Of a DNA stretch of 64,000 nt, positions 26,807-36,818 are shown piece by piece. The stretch spans positions 1 to 64,000 of the forward strand of contig NZ_FXTX01000003.1 in the NCBI RefSeq assembly GCF_900182795.1, in the 5' to 3' direction. The translations under genes were made by a program, and so were the position numbers. Below the pieces are notes generated by a model, which was given only the letters and a program-made list of their open reading frames with translations, searched no databases and was not told the DNA's origin. Within the stretch, counting starts at the first letter, position 1. Each line of letters starts with the position of its first letter. Source of the DNA: Venenivibrio stagnispumantis (GTDB lineage Bacteria; Aquificota; Aquificia; Aquificales; Hydrogenothermaceae).

Positions 26807-28032
26807 AAAGATTATTTATAACAGCTTTAATTATAAATTTAAGCTATGCTTCAACTTATGAAGAAGTTATCCAACTTGCAACCCAAAGGGCTACCGATAT
26901 AAAACTTTCAGAAGAAGATATAAAAAAAATAGAATATCAGATAAAAGAAGCAAAAAGCAATTTATATCCATCATTATCAATAACCGGAAGTTATACCAGA
27001 TGGGACCCAAACTATATAAGCGGATTTACACCGAAAAATCAATATAATGCAAAATTAACATTATCACAAACAATATTTGACCAATCTATATTTGAAACAT
27101 TAAATATAGCAAAAAAATCTTTAAAACTTCAAAATGCAACAAAAGAAAATGTAAAAATAAATGTAATAGATACGGCAAGAAGATTATATTATGATGCTTT
27201 ATATAAAAAATCTGTTTTAAAACAAAAAGAAGAAAATCTAAAATATTGGCAGGAAAATCTGAAATTAGTAGAAAATAAATATCAGGTTGGACAGGTCGCA
27301 AAATACGATTATATGACAGCAAAAGCCCAATACCAATCAGCAATATCAGACCTTGAATTAGCTAAAGCAAATTACGAAAAATCTATAATAGAGTTAAAAA
27401 GATTTTTATTTAAAGAAGATTTAACCCCGCCGGAAGGAGAGTTATCAAAGATAGATTATAATTTAGATGAAGATTTTGATAAACTACTTGAAGAAAATCC
27501 GGATATAAAAGTTTTAAAAGAACAGATAGCAGTCCAAGATAGCCAGATAAAATTAGAAGAGGTAGCAAACAATCCAACAGTTTCATTTCAGGCTAATTAT
27601 CAGACAAATAATATAATGAAATTTCCACAAAATGAAGAAGCTTGGAAAAAAGGATATAATTTTAATATATCTGCCAATATGGTAATTTTTGATGGATTTA
27701 AAAAAGATAGCAGAGTAATGCAGGCAAAAATAGATAAAACAAAATACAATATCCAGCTTGAGGACAAGAAAAACAGCGTAAAAGCCCAGATTAAAGAAGC
27801 CCTGCAAGATTTAAATGCTCTACAAAAGCAGATAGATGCAAATAAAGCAAATCTTGAAGCTTCAGAAGAAGCTTTAAGATTATCAACAGAAAGATACAAA
27901 GTAGGTGTAGCTAACATTGTAGAGCTTCTTCAATCAAAATCAAATTATGAAACAGCAAAACTTAATTATTTAACATCTATTTATAGCTATAATCTACGAT
28001 TGTTTGATTTAATGAAACTCATAGGAAAATAA
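26803..28032 (+). CDS. TolC-like outer-membrane efflux protein (second copy)
   Basis: A 409-residue outer-membrane factor with a short signal peptide (MKRLFITALIINLSYA). The two TolC repeats are visible, for example NLYPSLSITGSYTRWDP and RYKVGVANIVELLQSKSNYE. It is translationally coupled to the RND adaptor by an ATGA overlap, so it is probably the channel of the RND tripartite pump. It differs clearly in sequence from the copy at 19.6-20.9 kb. Confidence 0.9.
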   Translation: MKRLFITALIINLSYASTYEEVIQLATQRATDIKLSEEDIKKIEYQIKEAKSNLYPSLSITGSYTRWDPNYISGFTPKNQYNAKLTLSQTIFDQSIFETLNIAKKSLKLQNATKENVKINVIDTARRLYYDALYKKSVLKQKEENLKYWQENLKLVENKYQVGQVAKYDYMTAKAQYQSAISDLELAKANYEKSIIELKRFLFKEDLTPPEGELSKIDYNLDEDFDKLLEENPDIKVLKEQIAVQDSQIKLEEVANNPTVSFQANYQTNNIMKFPQNEEAWKKGYNFNISANMVIFDGFKKDSRVMQAKIDKTKYNIQLEDKKNSVKAQIKEALQDLNALQKQIDANKANLEASEEALRLSTERYKVGVANIVELLQSKSNYETAKLNYLTSIYSYNLRLFDLMKLIGK

Positions 28033-28042
28033 ATATATTTTA

Positions 28043-28104
28043 AATCCCTCATTCTTTTCTTCTATATGATAAAATTTTAATAACATTGTGCTTTGAGAGG
28101 GATT
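28043..28104 (+). promoter_or_regulatory. Inverted repeat that can hide the trpE ribosome-binding site
   Basis: AATCCCTC (28043-28050) is the exact complement of GAGGGATT (28097-28104), which contains the trpE Shine-Dalgarno. The loop is 46 bases. It matters only if the transcript starts upstream of 28043. Confidence 0.35.
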
Positions 28105-28105
28105 A

Positions 28106-29584
28106 ATGTATAGTTTAAGTATAGAGCAGTTTAAAGAATTAAGTAAGGATTACAATGTTATTCCGATTTATAAAGAGATTGTGTTAGATATAGATACTCC
28201 TTTATCTGTATTTTTAAAAATATCTTCTGAAGGCAGATTTAACTTTCTTTTTGAAAGTGTAGAAAAAGGCGAAAATGTAGGAAGATACTCATTTATAGGC
28301 TCTTCTTCTTCTGTTTATATAAGAACAAAAAAAGATTTTGTAGAGATATATAATAAAGGTAAAATTAGGTATGATAAAACAAAAGACCCATTAAATACAT
28401 TAAAAGAGATTGTAAATAGTTATAAAGCTCCTAAGTTGGAAAATTTACCACCATTTTGGGGTGGTTTTGTAGGATATGTTGGTTATGATGTGATATATTT
28501 TTATGAACCTATTCCGGATATAAAACCGGATATATTACAAATTCCGGATATTTTTTTCTTTTTAAGTGATGAAGTTATCGTTTTTGATAATGTATATAAC
28601 ACAATAAAAATTTTCGTTTCTGCTATTATTGACAATCGAGATGTAGAACAAATATATAAAGAAAATATTGAAAGAATTGAAAAAATTGAAAATCAATTAA
28701 ATAAAGAAATCCAGATTAAAAGAATATCCATAGAAAAAAAAGATGTTGATATTACAAAATGGAAATCTAATTTTAGTAAAGAGCAGTTTTTAAATGCAGT
28801 TTTGAAGGCAAAAGAGTATATTAGAGAAGGTGATATTATTCAGGTTGTGCCATCTCAAAGATTTAGTAAAAAATTTAAAGGAAATCCGATAGATATTTAC
28901 AGAGCAGTCAGGGTAATAAATCCATCTCCTTATTTATTTTACCTTGATTTAAAGGATATAAAAATTATAGGTTCTTCTCCGGAAATACTTGTTTCTGTTA
29001 AAGATAAAAAAATCATCACAAAGCCAATAGCCGGCACAAGACCAAGAGGAAAAACAGAAGAAGAAGATAAAAAGTTATCAGATGAACTTATAAATGATGA
29101 AAAAGAAAGGGCAGAACATCTTATGCTTGTAGATTTAGCAAGAAACGATGTTGGAAAAGTTGCAAATATAGGCTCTGTAAAGGTTGATAAATTTATGTAT
29201 ATAGAATATTATTCTCATGTTATGCATATTGTTTCTGATGTTTCAGGAATATTAAAAGAAGGATTAACAGGTATAGATGTTTTAAAATCTGTATTTCCTG
29301 TTGGAACTGTAAGTGGAGCCCCAAAGGTAAGAGCAATGCAAATTATAGAAGAGCTTGAACCTGAAAAAAGAGGTGTATATTCCGGAGCAGTAGGTTATAT
29401 ATCATTTGATGGCAATCTTGATACTGCGATAGCCATTAGAACAGCTGTTTTAAGAGATGAAGAAATATTTGTTCAGGCAGGTGCAGGTGTCGTAGCAGAT
29501 TCAATTCCGGAAAAAGAGTATGAAGAAACAATAAATAAAGCAAAAGCTATGATAAAAGCCGTAGAGATAGCAGAAAATATATGA
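28106..29584 (+). CDS. trpE: Anthranilate synthase component I
   Basis: TrpE converts chorismate to anthranilate with ammonia from TrpG. The 492-residue protein has the feedback-binding N-terminal [16 protein letters not shown] and the chorismate-domain motifs [34 protein letters not shown] and [15 protein letters not shown]. These distinguish TrpE from PabB reasonably well. No trpG is adjacent. The gene heads a rightward run with tatBC. trpA lies over 30 kb away, so the trp genes are scattered, as in Aquificales. Confidence 0.93.
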   Translation: MYSLSIEQFKELSKDYNVIPIYKEIVLDIDTPLSVFLKISSEGRFNFLFESVEKGENVGRYSFIGSSSSVYIRTKKDFVEIYNKGKIRYDKTKDPLNTLKEIVNSYKAPKLENLPPFWGGFVGYVGYDVIYFYEPIPDIKPDILQIPDIFFFLSDEVIVFDNVYNTIKIFVSAIIDNRDVEQIYKENIERIEKIENQLNKEIQIKRISIEKKDVDITKWKSNFSKEQFLNAVLKAKEYIREGDIIQVVPSQRFSKKFKGNPIDIYRAVRVINPSPYLFYLDLKDIKIIGSSPEILVSVKDKKIITKPIAGTRPRGKTEEEDKKLSDELINDEKERAEHLMLVDLARNDVGKVANIGSVKVDKFMYIEYYSHVMHIVSDVSGILKEGLTGIDVLKSVFPVGTVSGAPKVRAMQIIEELEPEKRGVYSGAVGYISFDGNLDTAIAIRTAVLRDEEIFVQAGAGVVADSIPEKEYEETINKAKAMIKAVEIAENI

Positions 29585-29594
29585 GGTAAGTAAA

Positions 29595-29933
29595 ATGTTT
29601 GGAATAGGTTTTCAAGAATTACTTGTTATAATGGTTGTTGCATTGATAGTTTTAGGACCAAAAAGACTTCCGGAAGTAGCAAGAAGTCTTGGTAAATTTT
29701 ACAGAGAGCTAACATCTTCTCTTAATGAAGTAAAATCTTCTGTAGTTTCAGATTTATCTTCTATAAAAGATATAGAAAAAGAAAAAATTAGCTTAGATGA
29801 AACAAAAACAGAAAAAAAAGATACATTTGAAAAAGAGTTTGAAGCCCATATAAAAAATAAAAAAGAAGATATACAACCACAAAGGGAAGTAATATCCTTT
29901 AAAAAAGAGGTAAAAGATGAGCAAAAATCCTGA
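29595..29933 (+). CDS. tatB: Sec-independent translocase subunit TatB (TatA/B family)
   Basis: A 112-residue protein with one N-terminal transmembrane helix ([24 protein letters not shown]), the G-P-K-R-L-P-E hinge, then an amphipathic helix and a charged tail. The Glu at residue 8 and the tail length favour TatB over TatA. Its end overlaps tatC by 17 bases, which supports a role with TatC in receptor formation. Confidence 0.88.
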   Translation: MFGIGFQELLVIMVVALIVLGPKRLPEVARSLGKFYRELTSSLNEVKSSVVSDLSSIKDIEKEKISLDETKTEKKDTFEKEFEAHIKNKKEDIQPQREVISFKKEVKDEQKS

Positions 29934-30675
29934 AGAATTTGAAGCCCCCATAACAGAGCATTTAGCAGAATTAAGGGATAGATTAATAAAAATCATTATA
30001 GCAGTATTTATAGGTATAGTAATATCTTTTACTCAGGCAAGTAAGCTTTTTGAATTTTTAAAATATCCATTACAAAAAGTAAACCCAAATATGAAACTTT
30101 ATTTTTTATCTCCTACAGAACCATTTTTTACAGCATTAAAAATATCTGCATTAGCCGGAGTAATAATAACTTCTCCTATAATTTTTTATCAAATCTGGAA
30201 ATTTATAGAGCCTGCTTTGTATGAAAATGAAAAGAAACTTGTTTTACCTTTTGTTTTATTTACAACTATATTTTTTATCGTAGGATGTGCTTTTTGTTTT
30301 TATCTTGTCCTACCGGTTGCCCTGAATTTTTTCATAAATTTTGGTAATATACAACTTGGGGCAGAAGCAATTTTTTCTGTAAAAGATTATATATCTTTTG
30401 TAACCAGAATGATTTTTGCATTTGGTATTACTTTTGAACTTCCTGTTATACTTTCTTTACTTGCAAGAATTGGAATTATAACCCCTGAACTTTTAAAAAA
30501 ATATCGTTCTTATTTTATTGTTGCTGCATTTGTAATTGCAGCAATTTTAACACCTACCCCCGATATGTTTAGCCAATTAATGCTTGCTTTACCGTTAGTA
30601 GCATTTTATGAATTATCAATATTTATAGCAAAAATACTTTATCCAAGAAGCACAAAAGCTCAAAATGAGGTTTAA
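29917..30675 (+). CDS. tatC: Sec-independent translocase subunit TatC
   Basis: The core receptor for twin-arginine signal peptides in the inner membrane. The 252-residue protein has six hydrophobic segments and the family signatures [12 protein letters not shown] near the N-terminus, [15 protein letters not shown] in the first periplasmic loop, and [10 protein letters not shown]. It is translationally coupled to tatB. Confidence 0.96.
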   Translation: MSKNPEEFEAPITEHLAELRDRLIKIIIAVFIGIVISFTQASKLFEFLKYPLQKVNPNMKLYFLSPTEPFFTALKISALAGVIITSPIIFYQIWKFIEPALYENEKKLVLPFVLFTTIFFIVGCAFCFYLVLPVALNFFINFGNIQLGAEAIFSVKDYISFVTRMIFAFGITFELPVILSLLARIGIITPELLKKYRSYFIVAAFVIAAILTPTPDMFSQLMLALPLVAFYELSIFIAKILYPRSTKAQNEV

Positions 30676-30677
30676 AA

Positions 30678-31343
30678 ATGGCAAATAACTATCAGATAAA
30701 TGAACTAAAAAAAGAAGAAGCTTGGCGATTATTTAGAATAATTGGCGATTTTATAGATGGATTTGATATTATGCCTGATTATCAGCCATCTGTAACTATC
30801 TTTGGTTCTGCAAGGGTTGATGAGAATGACCAATATTATCAAGCAGCAAGAGAAGTTGCCTTTAAATTAGCTAAAAAAGGTTTTAGTATTGTTACCGGTG
30901 GTGGACCCGGTATAATGGAAGCCGGAAATAGAGGTGCTTATGAAGCCGGAGGAAACTCAATTGGTTTAAATATAGCCCTTCCTACCGAACAAATACCTAA
31001 TAAATATGCAAATGTTATTTTAAATTTTCATTATTTCTTTGCAAGAAAAATGATGCTTGTAAAATATGCTTCAGCATTTATTTTATTTCCAGGAGGATAT
31101 GGCACCTTAGATGAATTAACAGAAACATTGGTTCTTATTCAGACAAAAAAATTAAAGCCATTTCCGGTAATACTTTATGGAAAAGAGTATTGGGAAGGTT
31201 TATATAACTGGTTAAAAGATAAAGTTGTAAAAGATGGATATATAGATGAAAAAGATTTAAATTTATTTAGAATAATGGATGATATAGATGAAATAGTTGA
31301 ATATATTGAAGAAAGTTATATAAAGAAATCTGCGGAGAAATAA
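30678..31343 (+). CDS. LOG-family nucleotide hydrolase-like protein (TIGR00730)
   Basis: A 221-residue Rossmann-fold protein with the family motifs FGSAR, VTGGGPGIMEAGNRGAYEAGG and FPGGYGTLDELTE. Relatives cleave nucleoside monophosphates (cytokinin-activating LOG enzymes, PpnN); older annotations call them lysine decarboxylase-like. The catalytic P-G-G-x-G-T-x-x-E is complete. It lies 2 bases after tatC. Confidence 0.85.
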   Translation: MANNYQINELKKEEAWRLFRIIGDFIDGFDIMPDYQPSVTIFGSARVDENDQYYQAAREVAFKLAKKGFSIVTGGGPGIMEAGNRGAYEAGGNSIGLNIALPTEQIPNKYANVILNFHYFFARKMMLVKYASAFILFPGGYGTLDELTETLVLIQTKKLKPFPVILYGKEYWEGLYNWLKDKVVKDGYIDEKDLNLFRIMDDIDEIVEYIEESYIKKSAEK

Positions 31344-31344
31344 T

Positions 31345-31953
31345 ATGATTTTAGATATAAAAAATTTAGATGAATCACAAATATATAAATTGATGATAAG
31401 CACAATTGTGCCAAGACCTATTGCATGGGTATCTACAGTAAGTAAAGAGGGAATTTATAATATTGCACCATTTAGTTTTTATATGGGAATATCCAGCTCA
31501 CCTCCACTTATTGCTATCTCAATTGGTAAAAAAAATGATATTACTAAAAAAGATACATGGAAAAATATAGAAGAAGTTGGAGATTTTGTTATAAATATTG
31601 TTGATTATGATTTGGTTGAAAAAATGAATATAACAGCATTACCTTTTGATGAGCATATAGATGAATTTAAAGAAGCCGGTTTGACACCCATCAAATCAGA
31701 TATTGTAAAATCCCCAAGAATAGCAGAGTCTCCTATAAATATAGAATGTAAAAAATTTGCTATAATAGAGATTGCAGATATGGGATTGATAATTGGAGAA
31801 ATTTTAAGATACCATATAAGAGATGATTTAATAAATGAAAAAGGATATGTAGATACATCAAAATTAAAAATAGTTGGAAGACTTGGTTCTGCAGATTATT
31901 GTTTAATTACGAAGGAAAATATCTTTACATTAAAAAGACCGGATAAGGGGTAA
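31345..31953 (+). CDS. Flavin reductase-like FMN-binding protein
   Basis: A 202-residue split-barrel flavoprotein of the flavin reductase-like type. The signature is TIVPRPIAWVSTVSKEGIYN, followed by IAPFSFYMGISSSPPLIAIS, typical of the FMN-binding group also seen in archaeal ferric reductases. The electron donor and acceptor cannot be told from sequence. It is embedded in the tat-fur run and precedes a Fur regulator by 2 bases, which hints at a redox or iron link. Confidence 0.85.
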   Translation: MILDIKNLDESQIYKLMISTIVPRPIAWVSTVSKEGIYNIAPFSFYMGISSSPPLIAISIGKKNDITKKDTWKNIEEVGDFVINIVDYDLVEKMNITALPFDEHIDEFKEAGLTPIKSDIVKSPRIAESPINIECKKFAIIEIADMGLIIGEILRYHIRDDLINEKGYVDTSKLKIVGRLGSADYCLITKENIFTLKRPDKG

Positions 31954-31955
31954 GA

Positions 31956-32384
31956 ATGAAGCTTAAACAGATAGAAGAAAGCTTATCCTCAAAAGGTTTT
32001 AAAATAACAAAGCAAAGAAAACAGATTTTAGATTTTATATTAAAAACAAAAGGCCATTTTGAGATAGAAGATATAGTTTATAAAATGAAGAAAAAAAATA
32101 AAAATGTTTCAAGGGCTACAATTTATAGAACAATAGGTTTATTAAAAGAGCTTGGTTTTGTAGAAGAAGTTATTAAATATGATAATAAAACAATATATGA
32201 AATTGCAGGGAAAGGGCATCACGACCATCTTATATGTATAAAATGCGGAAAAATTATAGAATTTGAAGATAAAAATATAGAAAAACTGCAAAATAAGATA
32301 TGTAAAAAATATAATTTTAAACCTATTTATCATAGACTTGAAATATTTGGAATATGTGAAGAATGTCAGAAAGGTGAAAAATAA
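31956..32384 (+). CDS. Fur-family metal or peroxide-responsive regulator
   Basis: A 142-residue Fur protein. The winged helix is KGFKITKQRKQILDFIL...VSRATIYRTIGLLKELGF. The metal-binding part has GKGHHDHLICIKCGKIIEF and a C-terminal CEEC, giving a two-C-x-x-C structural zinc site plus the H-H-D-H sensor site. It could be Fur or PerR; sequence alone does not decide. The next gene starts 1 base after its stop. Confidence 0.9.
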   Translation: MKLKQIEESLSSKGFKITKQRKQILDFILKTKGHFEIEDIVYKMKKKNKNVSRATIYRTIGLLKELGFVEEVIKYDNKTIYEIAGKGHHDHLICIKCGKIIEFEDKNIEKLQNKICKKYNFKPIYHRLEIFGICEECQKGEK

Positions 32385-32385
32385 A

Positions 32386-33939
32386 ATGATAAAAAAAATT
32401 GGTGTATGTGTTGGAGCTACAAAGCCAAATAAAGTAAATTTTGTATCTGCTGAACCTCTCAGGATAGGGCAGTTTGTTATTCTTGAATATGAAGAAAATG
32501 GAGAAAAATATAAATTACTTGGAATGATACAACAACTTATAAGAGAAAATCTTTATATTTCAGATGGAAAAAGTTTTGAAGAAGCAGAAAAATTAAAAAG
32601 ATTTGTCCATAACACAAATATAAAAGGAGAAATTCAGATACTTGGTAAAATTGTAGAAAATCAAAATGAGATATTTCTTGAAATACAAAGAACACCGCCG
32701 CTTCCCGGTTCTGATATATATGAAGCAGACCCTGAAATACTAAAAAAATTATTCGGAGCAAAAAATGAAAGATATATAAAAATCGGTAAATTATTGTCAG
32801 AAAAAAATGATATTCCGGTTTATATAGATATATCACAGGTTGCATTAAGACATCTTGCAATTCTTGCAATTACAGGAGCAGGTAAATCAAACACGGTTGG
32901 AGTTTTGCTAAAAAATATAGTAAATCTTGGTGGGACGGTTATTGTATTTGATTTTCACGGTGAGTATTCTAAAACAAGATTTACAAGAGATGGAAAGGAA
33001 GTTATAAATCAGATTAAACCAATAATTAATCCGGCAAAGTTAAAAATAGATGAATTTGCAAATCTTGTTGGTATAAGCTCAAAAGCCCATGTCCAGAGAA
33101 GATATTTTAGAATAGCTTTTAAAAAATTAATTGAGCAACTACAAGATGAAAAAGGTAAAGATTGGTATAACTATATAGATACAGATGATTTTATAGAAAG
33201 ATTTAAATTGATATTAGAAAGTCTTGATGAAAGCGAGGAAATAAAAGGATTAAAAAAAGATTCTTTATATGAAGTAATAAATAAATTAGAAGATACCCAA
33301 TCAGAACTTGGACATATTATAAAAATAGGAGAAAATCATCTTATAGAAAAAATAAAACATGGATATATAAATGTGATAGATTTTTCCGAAATAGATGAAA
33401 ATGTAGCAGATGCGGTAGCTTCAAATATATTAAAAGTAGCATTAGAAGAAAGAAAAAAAGCAGTTAGACAGGAAGAATCAAAACTACCTTATCCGGTAAT
33501 CGTAGTAGTAGAAGAAGCACATATTCTTGCTTCTGATAAAAGAGATACCCAATCAAAATACTATATGACAAGGATAGCAAGAGAAGGAAGAAAATTCGGT
33601 ATTGGACTTACAATAGTTACCCAAAGACCAAAAGGACTTGATAAAGAAATCCTATCCCAGATGAATAATATGATAATTTTAAAATTGGTAGAGCCGGAAG
33701 ACCAAAAACATGTCCAATCTGCATCTGAAGCATTATCAGCAGAACTTATGGAATATTTACCGGCATTAAATCCGGGAGAAGCAATAATTATAGGAAATAT
33801 GACAAAATTACCACTTCTTATAAAGATAGATAAAGCAGAAGAAAAAATACAAGGAAATGATATAGATATTATCTCTAAATGGAAAGAAAGTTTAAAAAAT
33901 GAATCCGGTAGGAGAAAAATAAACCTTGAAGATTTATAA
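32386..33939 (+). CDS. HerA-like DNA-translocating ATPase (DUF87)
   Basis: A 517-residue HerA/FtsK-superfamily ATPase. An N-terminal barrel-like domain is followed by Walker A ITGAGKSNTVG near residue 163, Walker B VIVVVEEAHI and the arginine-finger region RIAREGRKFGIGLTIVTQRP. HerA works with the NurA nuclease in end resection, but no NurA gene is adjacent. I place the start at ATG 32386, 1 base after the fur stop with AAAGGTGA upstream, not at the in-frame ATG inside fur. Confidence 0.88.
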   Translation: MIKKIGVCVGATKPNKVNFVSAEPLRIGQFVILEYEENGEKYKLLGMIQQLIRENLYISDGKSFEEAEKLKRFVHNTNIKGEIQILGKIVENQNEIFLEIQRTPPLPGSDIYEADPEILKKLFGAKNERYIKIGKLLSEKNDIPVYIDISQVALRHLAILAITGAGKSNTVGVLLKNIVNLGGTVIVFDFHGEYSKTRFTRDGKEVINQIKPIINPAKLKIDEFANLVGISSKAHVQRRYFRIAFKKLIEQLQDEKGKDWYNYIDTDDFIERFKLILESLDESEEIKGLKKDSLYEVINKLEDTQSELGHIIKIGENHLIEKIKHGYINVIDFSEIDENVADAVASNILKVALEERKKAVRQEESKLPYPVIVVVEEAHILASDKRDTQSKYYMTRIAREGRKFGIGLTIVTQRPKGLDKEILSQMNNMIILKLVEPEDQKHVQSASEALSAELMEYLPALNPGEAIIIGNMTKLPLLIKIDKAEEKIQGNDIDIISKWKESLKNESGRRKINLEDL

Positions 33940-34588
33940 AGATAGAAAAGAAGCAGCTAAAATATTAGCAGAAGAGCTATCAAAGCTCAATTTAGATAAA
34001 GAAAATACAGTTATTGTTGCTATACCAAGGGGAGCAGTAATTATTGCTTATGAAATTGCAAAAATATTAAAAATTCCATTTACATTTGTAATAACAAAAA
34101 AGCTTGCACCGTTATATGAACCGGAAGCGGCATTTGGAGCAATAGCATTAGATAAAACAACAGTTATAAATGAAAGATTAAAAGATTATATGAATGTATC
34201 GGATAAAGAGCTTGAAATAATTAAGGAAAAAGCATTCAATGAAGTTAAAGAAAGATTTAATAAATATTTAAATGGTAAAGAACCTGATGTAAAAGGCAAA
34301 ACCGTTATAGTAGTTGATGATGGCATAGCAACCGGTTATACAGCCATTGTAGCTGCTAGATATCTTAAAAATAAAGGCGCTAATAAAGTTATTCTTGCAG
34401 TTGGAGTTTGCCCTTATGATAGTTTATTTAGATTAAAAGAAGAGTTTGATTTGGTTATCTGTCCATTAATAGAAGATACTCCGTTTTTTGCAGTAGGAGC
34501 ATATTATGAAGATTTTCAACAGGTAGAAGATGATGAACTTTTTTCTATTGTAAAAAAAACAAAAGAGGAAAATCTATTTTATGAATAA
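33926..34588 (+). CDS. Phosphoribosyltransferase-like protein
   Basis: A 220-residue type I PRTase with the PRPP loop VIVVDDGIATGYTAIVAARY. The N-terminal part FKDRKEAA-like (KIYKDRKEAAKILAEEL) and VAIPRGAVIIAYEIAKIL match the broad family of PRTases often found next to stress genes. The start is TTG at 33926, 12 bases after AGGAG and inside the end of the HerA-like gene. Substrate unknown. Confidence 0.82.
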   Translation: MKIYKDRKEAAKILAEELSKLNLDKENTVIVAIPRGAVIIAYEIAKILKIPFTFVITKKLAPLYEPEAAFGAIALDKTTVINERLKDYMNVSDKELEIIKEKAFNEVKERFNKYLNGKEPDVKGKTVIVVDDGIATGYTAIVAARYLKNKGANKVILAVGVCPYDSLFRLKEEFDLVICPLIEDTPFFAVGAYYEDFQQVEDDELFSIVKKTKEENLFYE

Positions 34589-34605
34589 AATCAGGAGGTA
34601 AAAAG

Positions 34606-35187
34606 ATGAAGAAATATATTGCTCTATTATCTGCATTTGTAATTGGTTGTAGCACAACACAAACACAAATTCCGGAAGAAAAAAAAGCAAAGATAGAAGA
34701 AATCGGAGAAAAAAATGCTATGGTTTTACTTAAAACCTTAAAGGGAGAGCTTATTAAAGCAATGTCAGAAGGTGGAGCAGAAAATGCTTTAACAGTTTGT
34801 AATAAAAAAGCTATGGAACTAACACAGCAAGTAGAAAAAGAAACAGGCGTTCAGATGAAAAGAACAACATTTAAATATAGAAATCCGGCAAATGCACCGG
34901 ATAAATACGAAAAAGAAGCCCTTGAATATTTTGAAAAATCTATAAAAGAAGGAAAATTTCCTAAGAATTATATACAGGTAGTAAATGAAAACGGAGTTCT
35001 AACTTACAGATACTATAAGCCTTTAAAAGTAGAGCCTATTTGTTTAACCTGCCATGGAGAAGTTATAGATGAAAAACTTGCGGCTAAAATAAAATCTTTA
35101 TATCCAAGTGATAAAGCTACCGGTTATAAAGATGGAGATTTTAGAGGAGTAGTTAGAGTTTCTATTCCGGCAGATAAGATTCAATAA
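34606..35187 (+). CDS. DUF3365 haem-binding lipoprotein
   Basis: A 193-residue exported protein with a lipobox (VIGC, Cys15) and one c-type haem site CLTCHG (C146-x-x-C-H). The fold signature IQVVNENGVLTYRYYKPLKV before the haem site fits the DUF3365 (Tll0287-like) family, a PAS-like haem sensor domain. A redox-sensing or electron-transfer role in the periplasm is possible. A strong terminator follows. Confidence 0.85.
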   Translation: MKKYIALLSAFVIGCSTTQTQIPEEKKAKIEEIGEKNAMVLLKTLKGELIKAMSEGGAENALTVCNKKAMELTQQVEKETGVQMKRTTFKYRNPANAPDKYEKEALEYFEKSIKEGKFPKNYIQVVNENGVLTYRYYKPLKVEPICLTCHGEVIDEKLAAKIKSLYPSDKATGYKDGDFRGVVRVSIPADKIQ

Positions 35188-35196
35188 TCTTCTCTA

Positions 35197-35220
35197 AACC
35201 GGCTTTGCCGGTTTTTCTTT
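35197..35220 (+). terminator. Rho-independent terminator after the haem lipoprotein gene
   Basis: AAACCGGC-TTT-GCCGGTTT (8 pairs) followed by TTCTTTT. It ends the rightward run that begins with trpE. Confidence 0.9.
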
Positions 35221-35281
35221 TAATTAAAGTCTCAAAAAAAATATCCGAAAAATAATGTAAACCTAATAGAGGAGCAGATTT

Positions 35282-36232
35282 ATGCTTAATTTAAAAGATA
35301 TAAAAGTTAAGTTGCCTACTTTAAATTTATCTTTAAAAAAGAAAGAGTTATTGGGAGTAGAGATAGATTCAGATTATATAAGAGTAGCAGTTTTAAGAGA
35401 AGATGGAGAAGATTTAATATTAGAACCGGCACCTTTTGAGATAAAAAATATAGATGATATAGCTCAATCTATAAAGAGAAATTTAGAGCTAAAAGATATA
35501 AAAGCAAAAGATGCTGTTTTCAGTTTACCAATATCTGCAACTTTATACAAAAGCATAAAATTACCGAAAGTATCAGATAAAGAACTTCAAGATGCGGTAG
35601 AATGGAATATAAGAGAAGATATAAAAACTTTAAAGGGTAAAACTTTTTATGATTATGATGTTTTAAACGAAGAAGGTGATTTTCTTAATGTTATTGTTGT
35701 TATTGCAAAAGTAGATGATTTAGAAAGATTGGAAAATATAGCTTCACAAGCTGGATTAAACCTAAAAATAATAGATTCAGCAGCAATATCTCTACTTAAT
35801 TTAGCATTACTGCAAAGAGATAAATATTATCCCCAAGAAAAAAATTTATCTGTTTTACATATAGATGAAAATGAATCTAATCTTTTATTTTCTAATAATA
35901 ATTTAATTATACAACCTCTTGATTTTAATATTAAACATTATAAAGATTTATCCCCTGATGAGAAAGAAGAGGAAGTTTTAAGATTAATAAATGAGATAAA
36001 TTATTTCTTTCTAACAATAACAGAACCAAAAATTATCTTTGTTTCCGGATTAGTTGGAAAATATGTAGAAATAAGAGAGTATATGCAGTTTAAATTCGGA
36101 CAGAGATTTACAGTAGTAGATTTAGACCCAAGATTGTCACTTAATATAAAAGTAGACAAAGATATACCTATTACCGTTTATAACATTCCAATAAGTTTAG
36201 CTTATAGAGGTTTGACAGATGATAAAGATTAA
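35282..36232 (+). CDS. pilM: Type IV pilus assembly protein PilM
   Basis: A cytoplasmic actin-like ATPase that links PilN to the inner-membrane assembly platform. The 316-residue protein has the phosphate-1 motif LLGVEIDSDYIRVAVLRE and the ATPase-fold elements DAVFSLPISATLYKSIKLP and FVSGLVGKY. The gene order pilMNO-P-Q is canonical. Its end overlaps pilN by 14 bases. Confidence 0.92.
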   Translation: MLNLKDIKVKLPTLNLSLKKKELLGVEIDSDYIRVAVLREDGEDLILEPAPFEIKNIDDIAQSIKRNLELKDIKAKDAVFSLPISATLYKSIKLPKVSDKELQDAVEWNIREDIKTLKGKTFYDYDVLNEEGDFLNVIVVIAKVDDLERLENIASQAGLNLKIIDSAAISLLNLALLQRDKYYPQEKNLSVLHIDENESNLLFSNNNLIIQPLDFNIKHYKDLSPDEKEEEVLRLINEINYFFLTITEPKIIFVSGLVGKYVEIREYMQFKFGQRFTVVDLDPRLSLNIKVDKDIPITVYNIPISLAYRGLTDDKD

Positions 36233-36815
36233 TTTAAAACCAAAAAAAGAAAGAAAAATAAAAGGTGTTCCAAAAATCAAATTAGGTGGATTACCACAAT
36301 TATCACTAAAAAGTCAGATTATATATTTTGTGCCTGTAATTTTCTTAATAGGAGAAATCTCATATTTGTTTTATATAAATAAACAAATTTCAGATTTAAA
36401 TACTCAAAAAGAAGAGCTTGAACAAAAGAAAACAAAACTTAATGCTTTTAAAAAGAATATTGATGACCTTTTAAGAGAAATTAATGAACAAAAAAAATTA
36501 AAAGAAGAGGTTAATTTAAGAATCGCAACAATAGAAAATTTATCTAATCAAAAAAAAGATTTTTCAAAACTGCTTGATGCTGTGGTTTATTCTTATACAG
36601 ATGGAATTTGGCTAACTTCTGCTAATTTATCAATTGAAAAAAGTTCATTAAGCGGTTTTGCTTTTTCTCCGGATTATATATCTACTTATTATAGCAATTT
36701 GAATAGATATTTTGATAGCATATCTTTTTCTCAAACAGAAATGAAAGTAGCAAATGCCGGATTTCCATATTATAGCTTTAATTTTGAAATTTCAAGTTTT
36801 AAAGGGGGATTATAA
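36219..36815 (+). CDS. pilN: Type IV pilus assembly protein PilN
   Basis: A bitopic inner-membrane protein. The cytoplasmic N-terminus MIKINLKPKKERKIKGVPK carries the INLxP-like motif that binds PilM. One transmembrane segment (QIIYFVPVIFLIGEISYLFYI), a coiled coil (about residues 60-105) and a periplasmic ferredoxin-like domain follow. The length of 198 residues is normal. Confidence 0.9.
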   Translation: MIKINLKPKKERKIKGVPKIKLGGLPQLSLKSQIIYFVPVIFLIGEISYLFYINKQISDLNTQKEELEQKKTKLNAFKKNIDDLLREINEQKKLKEEVNLRIATIENLSNQKKDFSKLLDAVVYSYTDGIWLTSANLSIEKSSLSGFAFSPDYISTYYSNLNRYFDSISFSQTEMKVANAGFPYYSFNFEISSFKGGL

Positions 36816-36818
36816 TCT

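Noticed and set aside
32338-32385. Upstream in-frame ATG of the HerA-like gene inside fur
   Set aside because: It lacks a ribosome-binding site, and ATG 32386 is properly spaced after AAAGGTGA.
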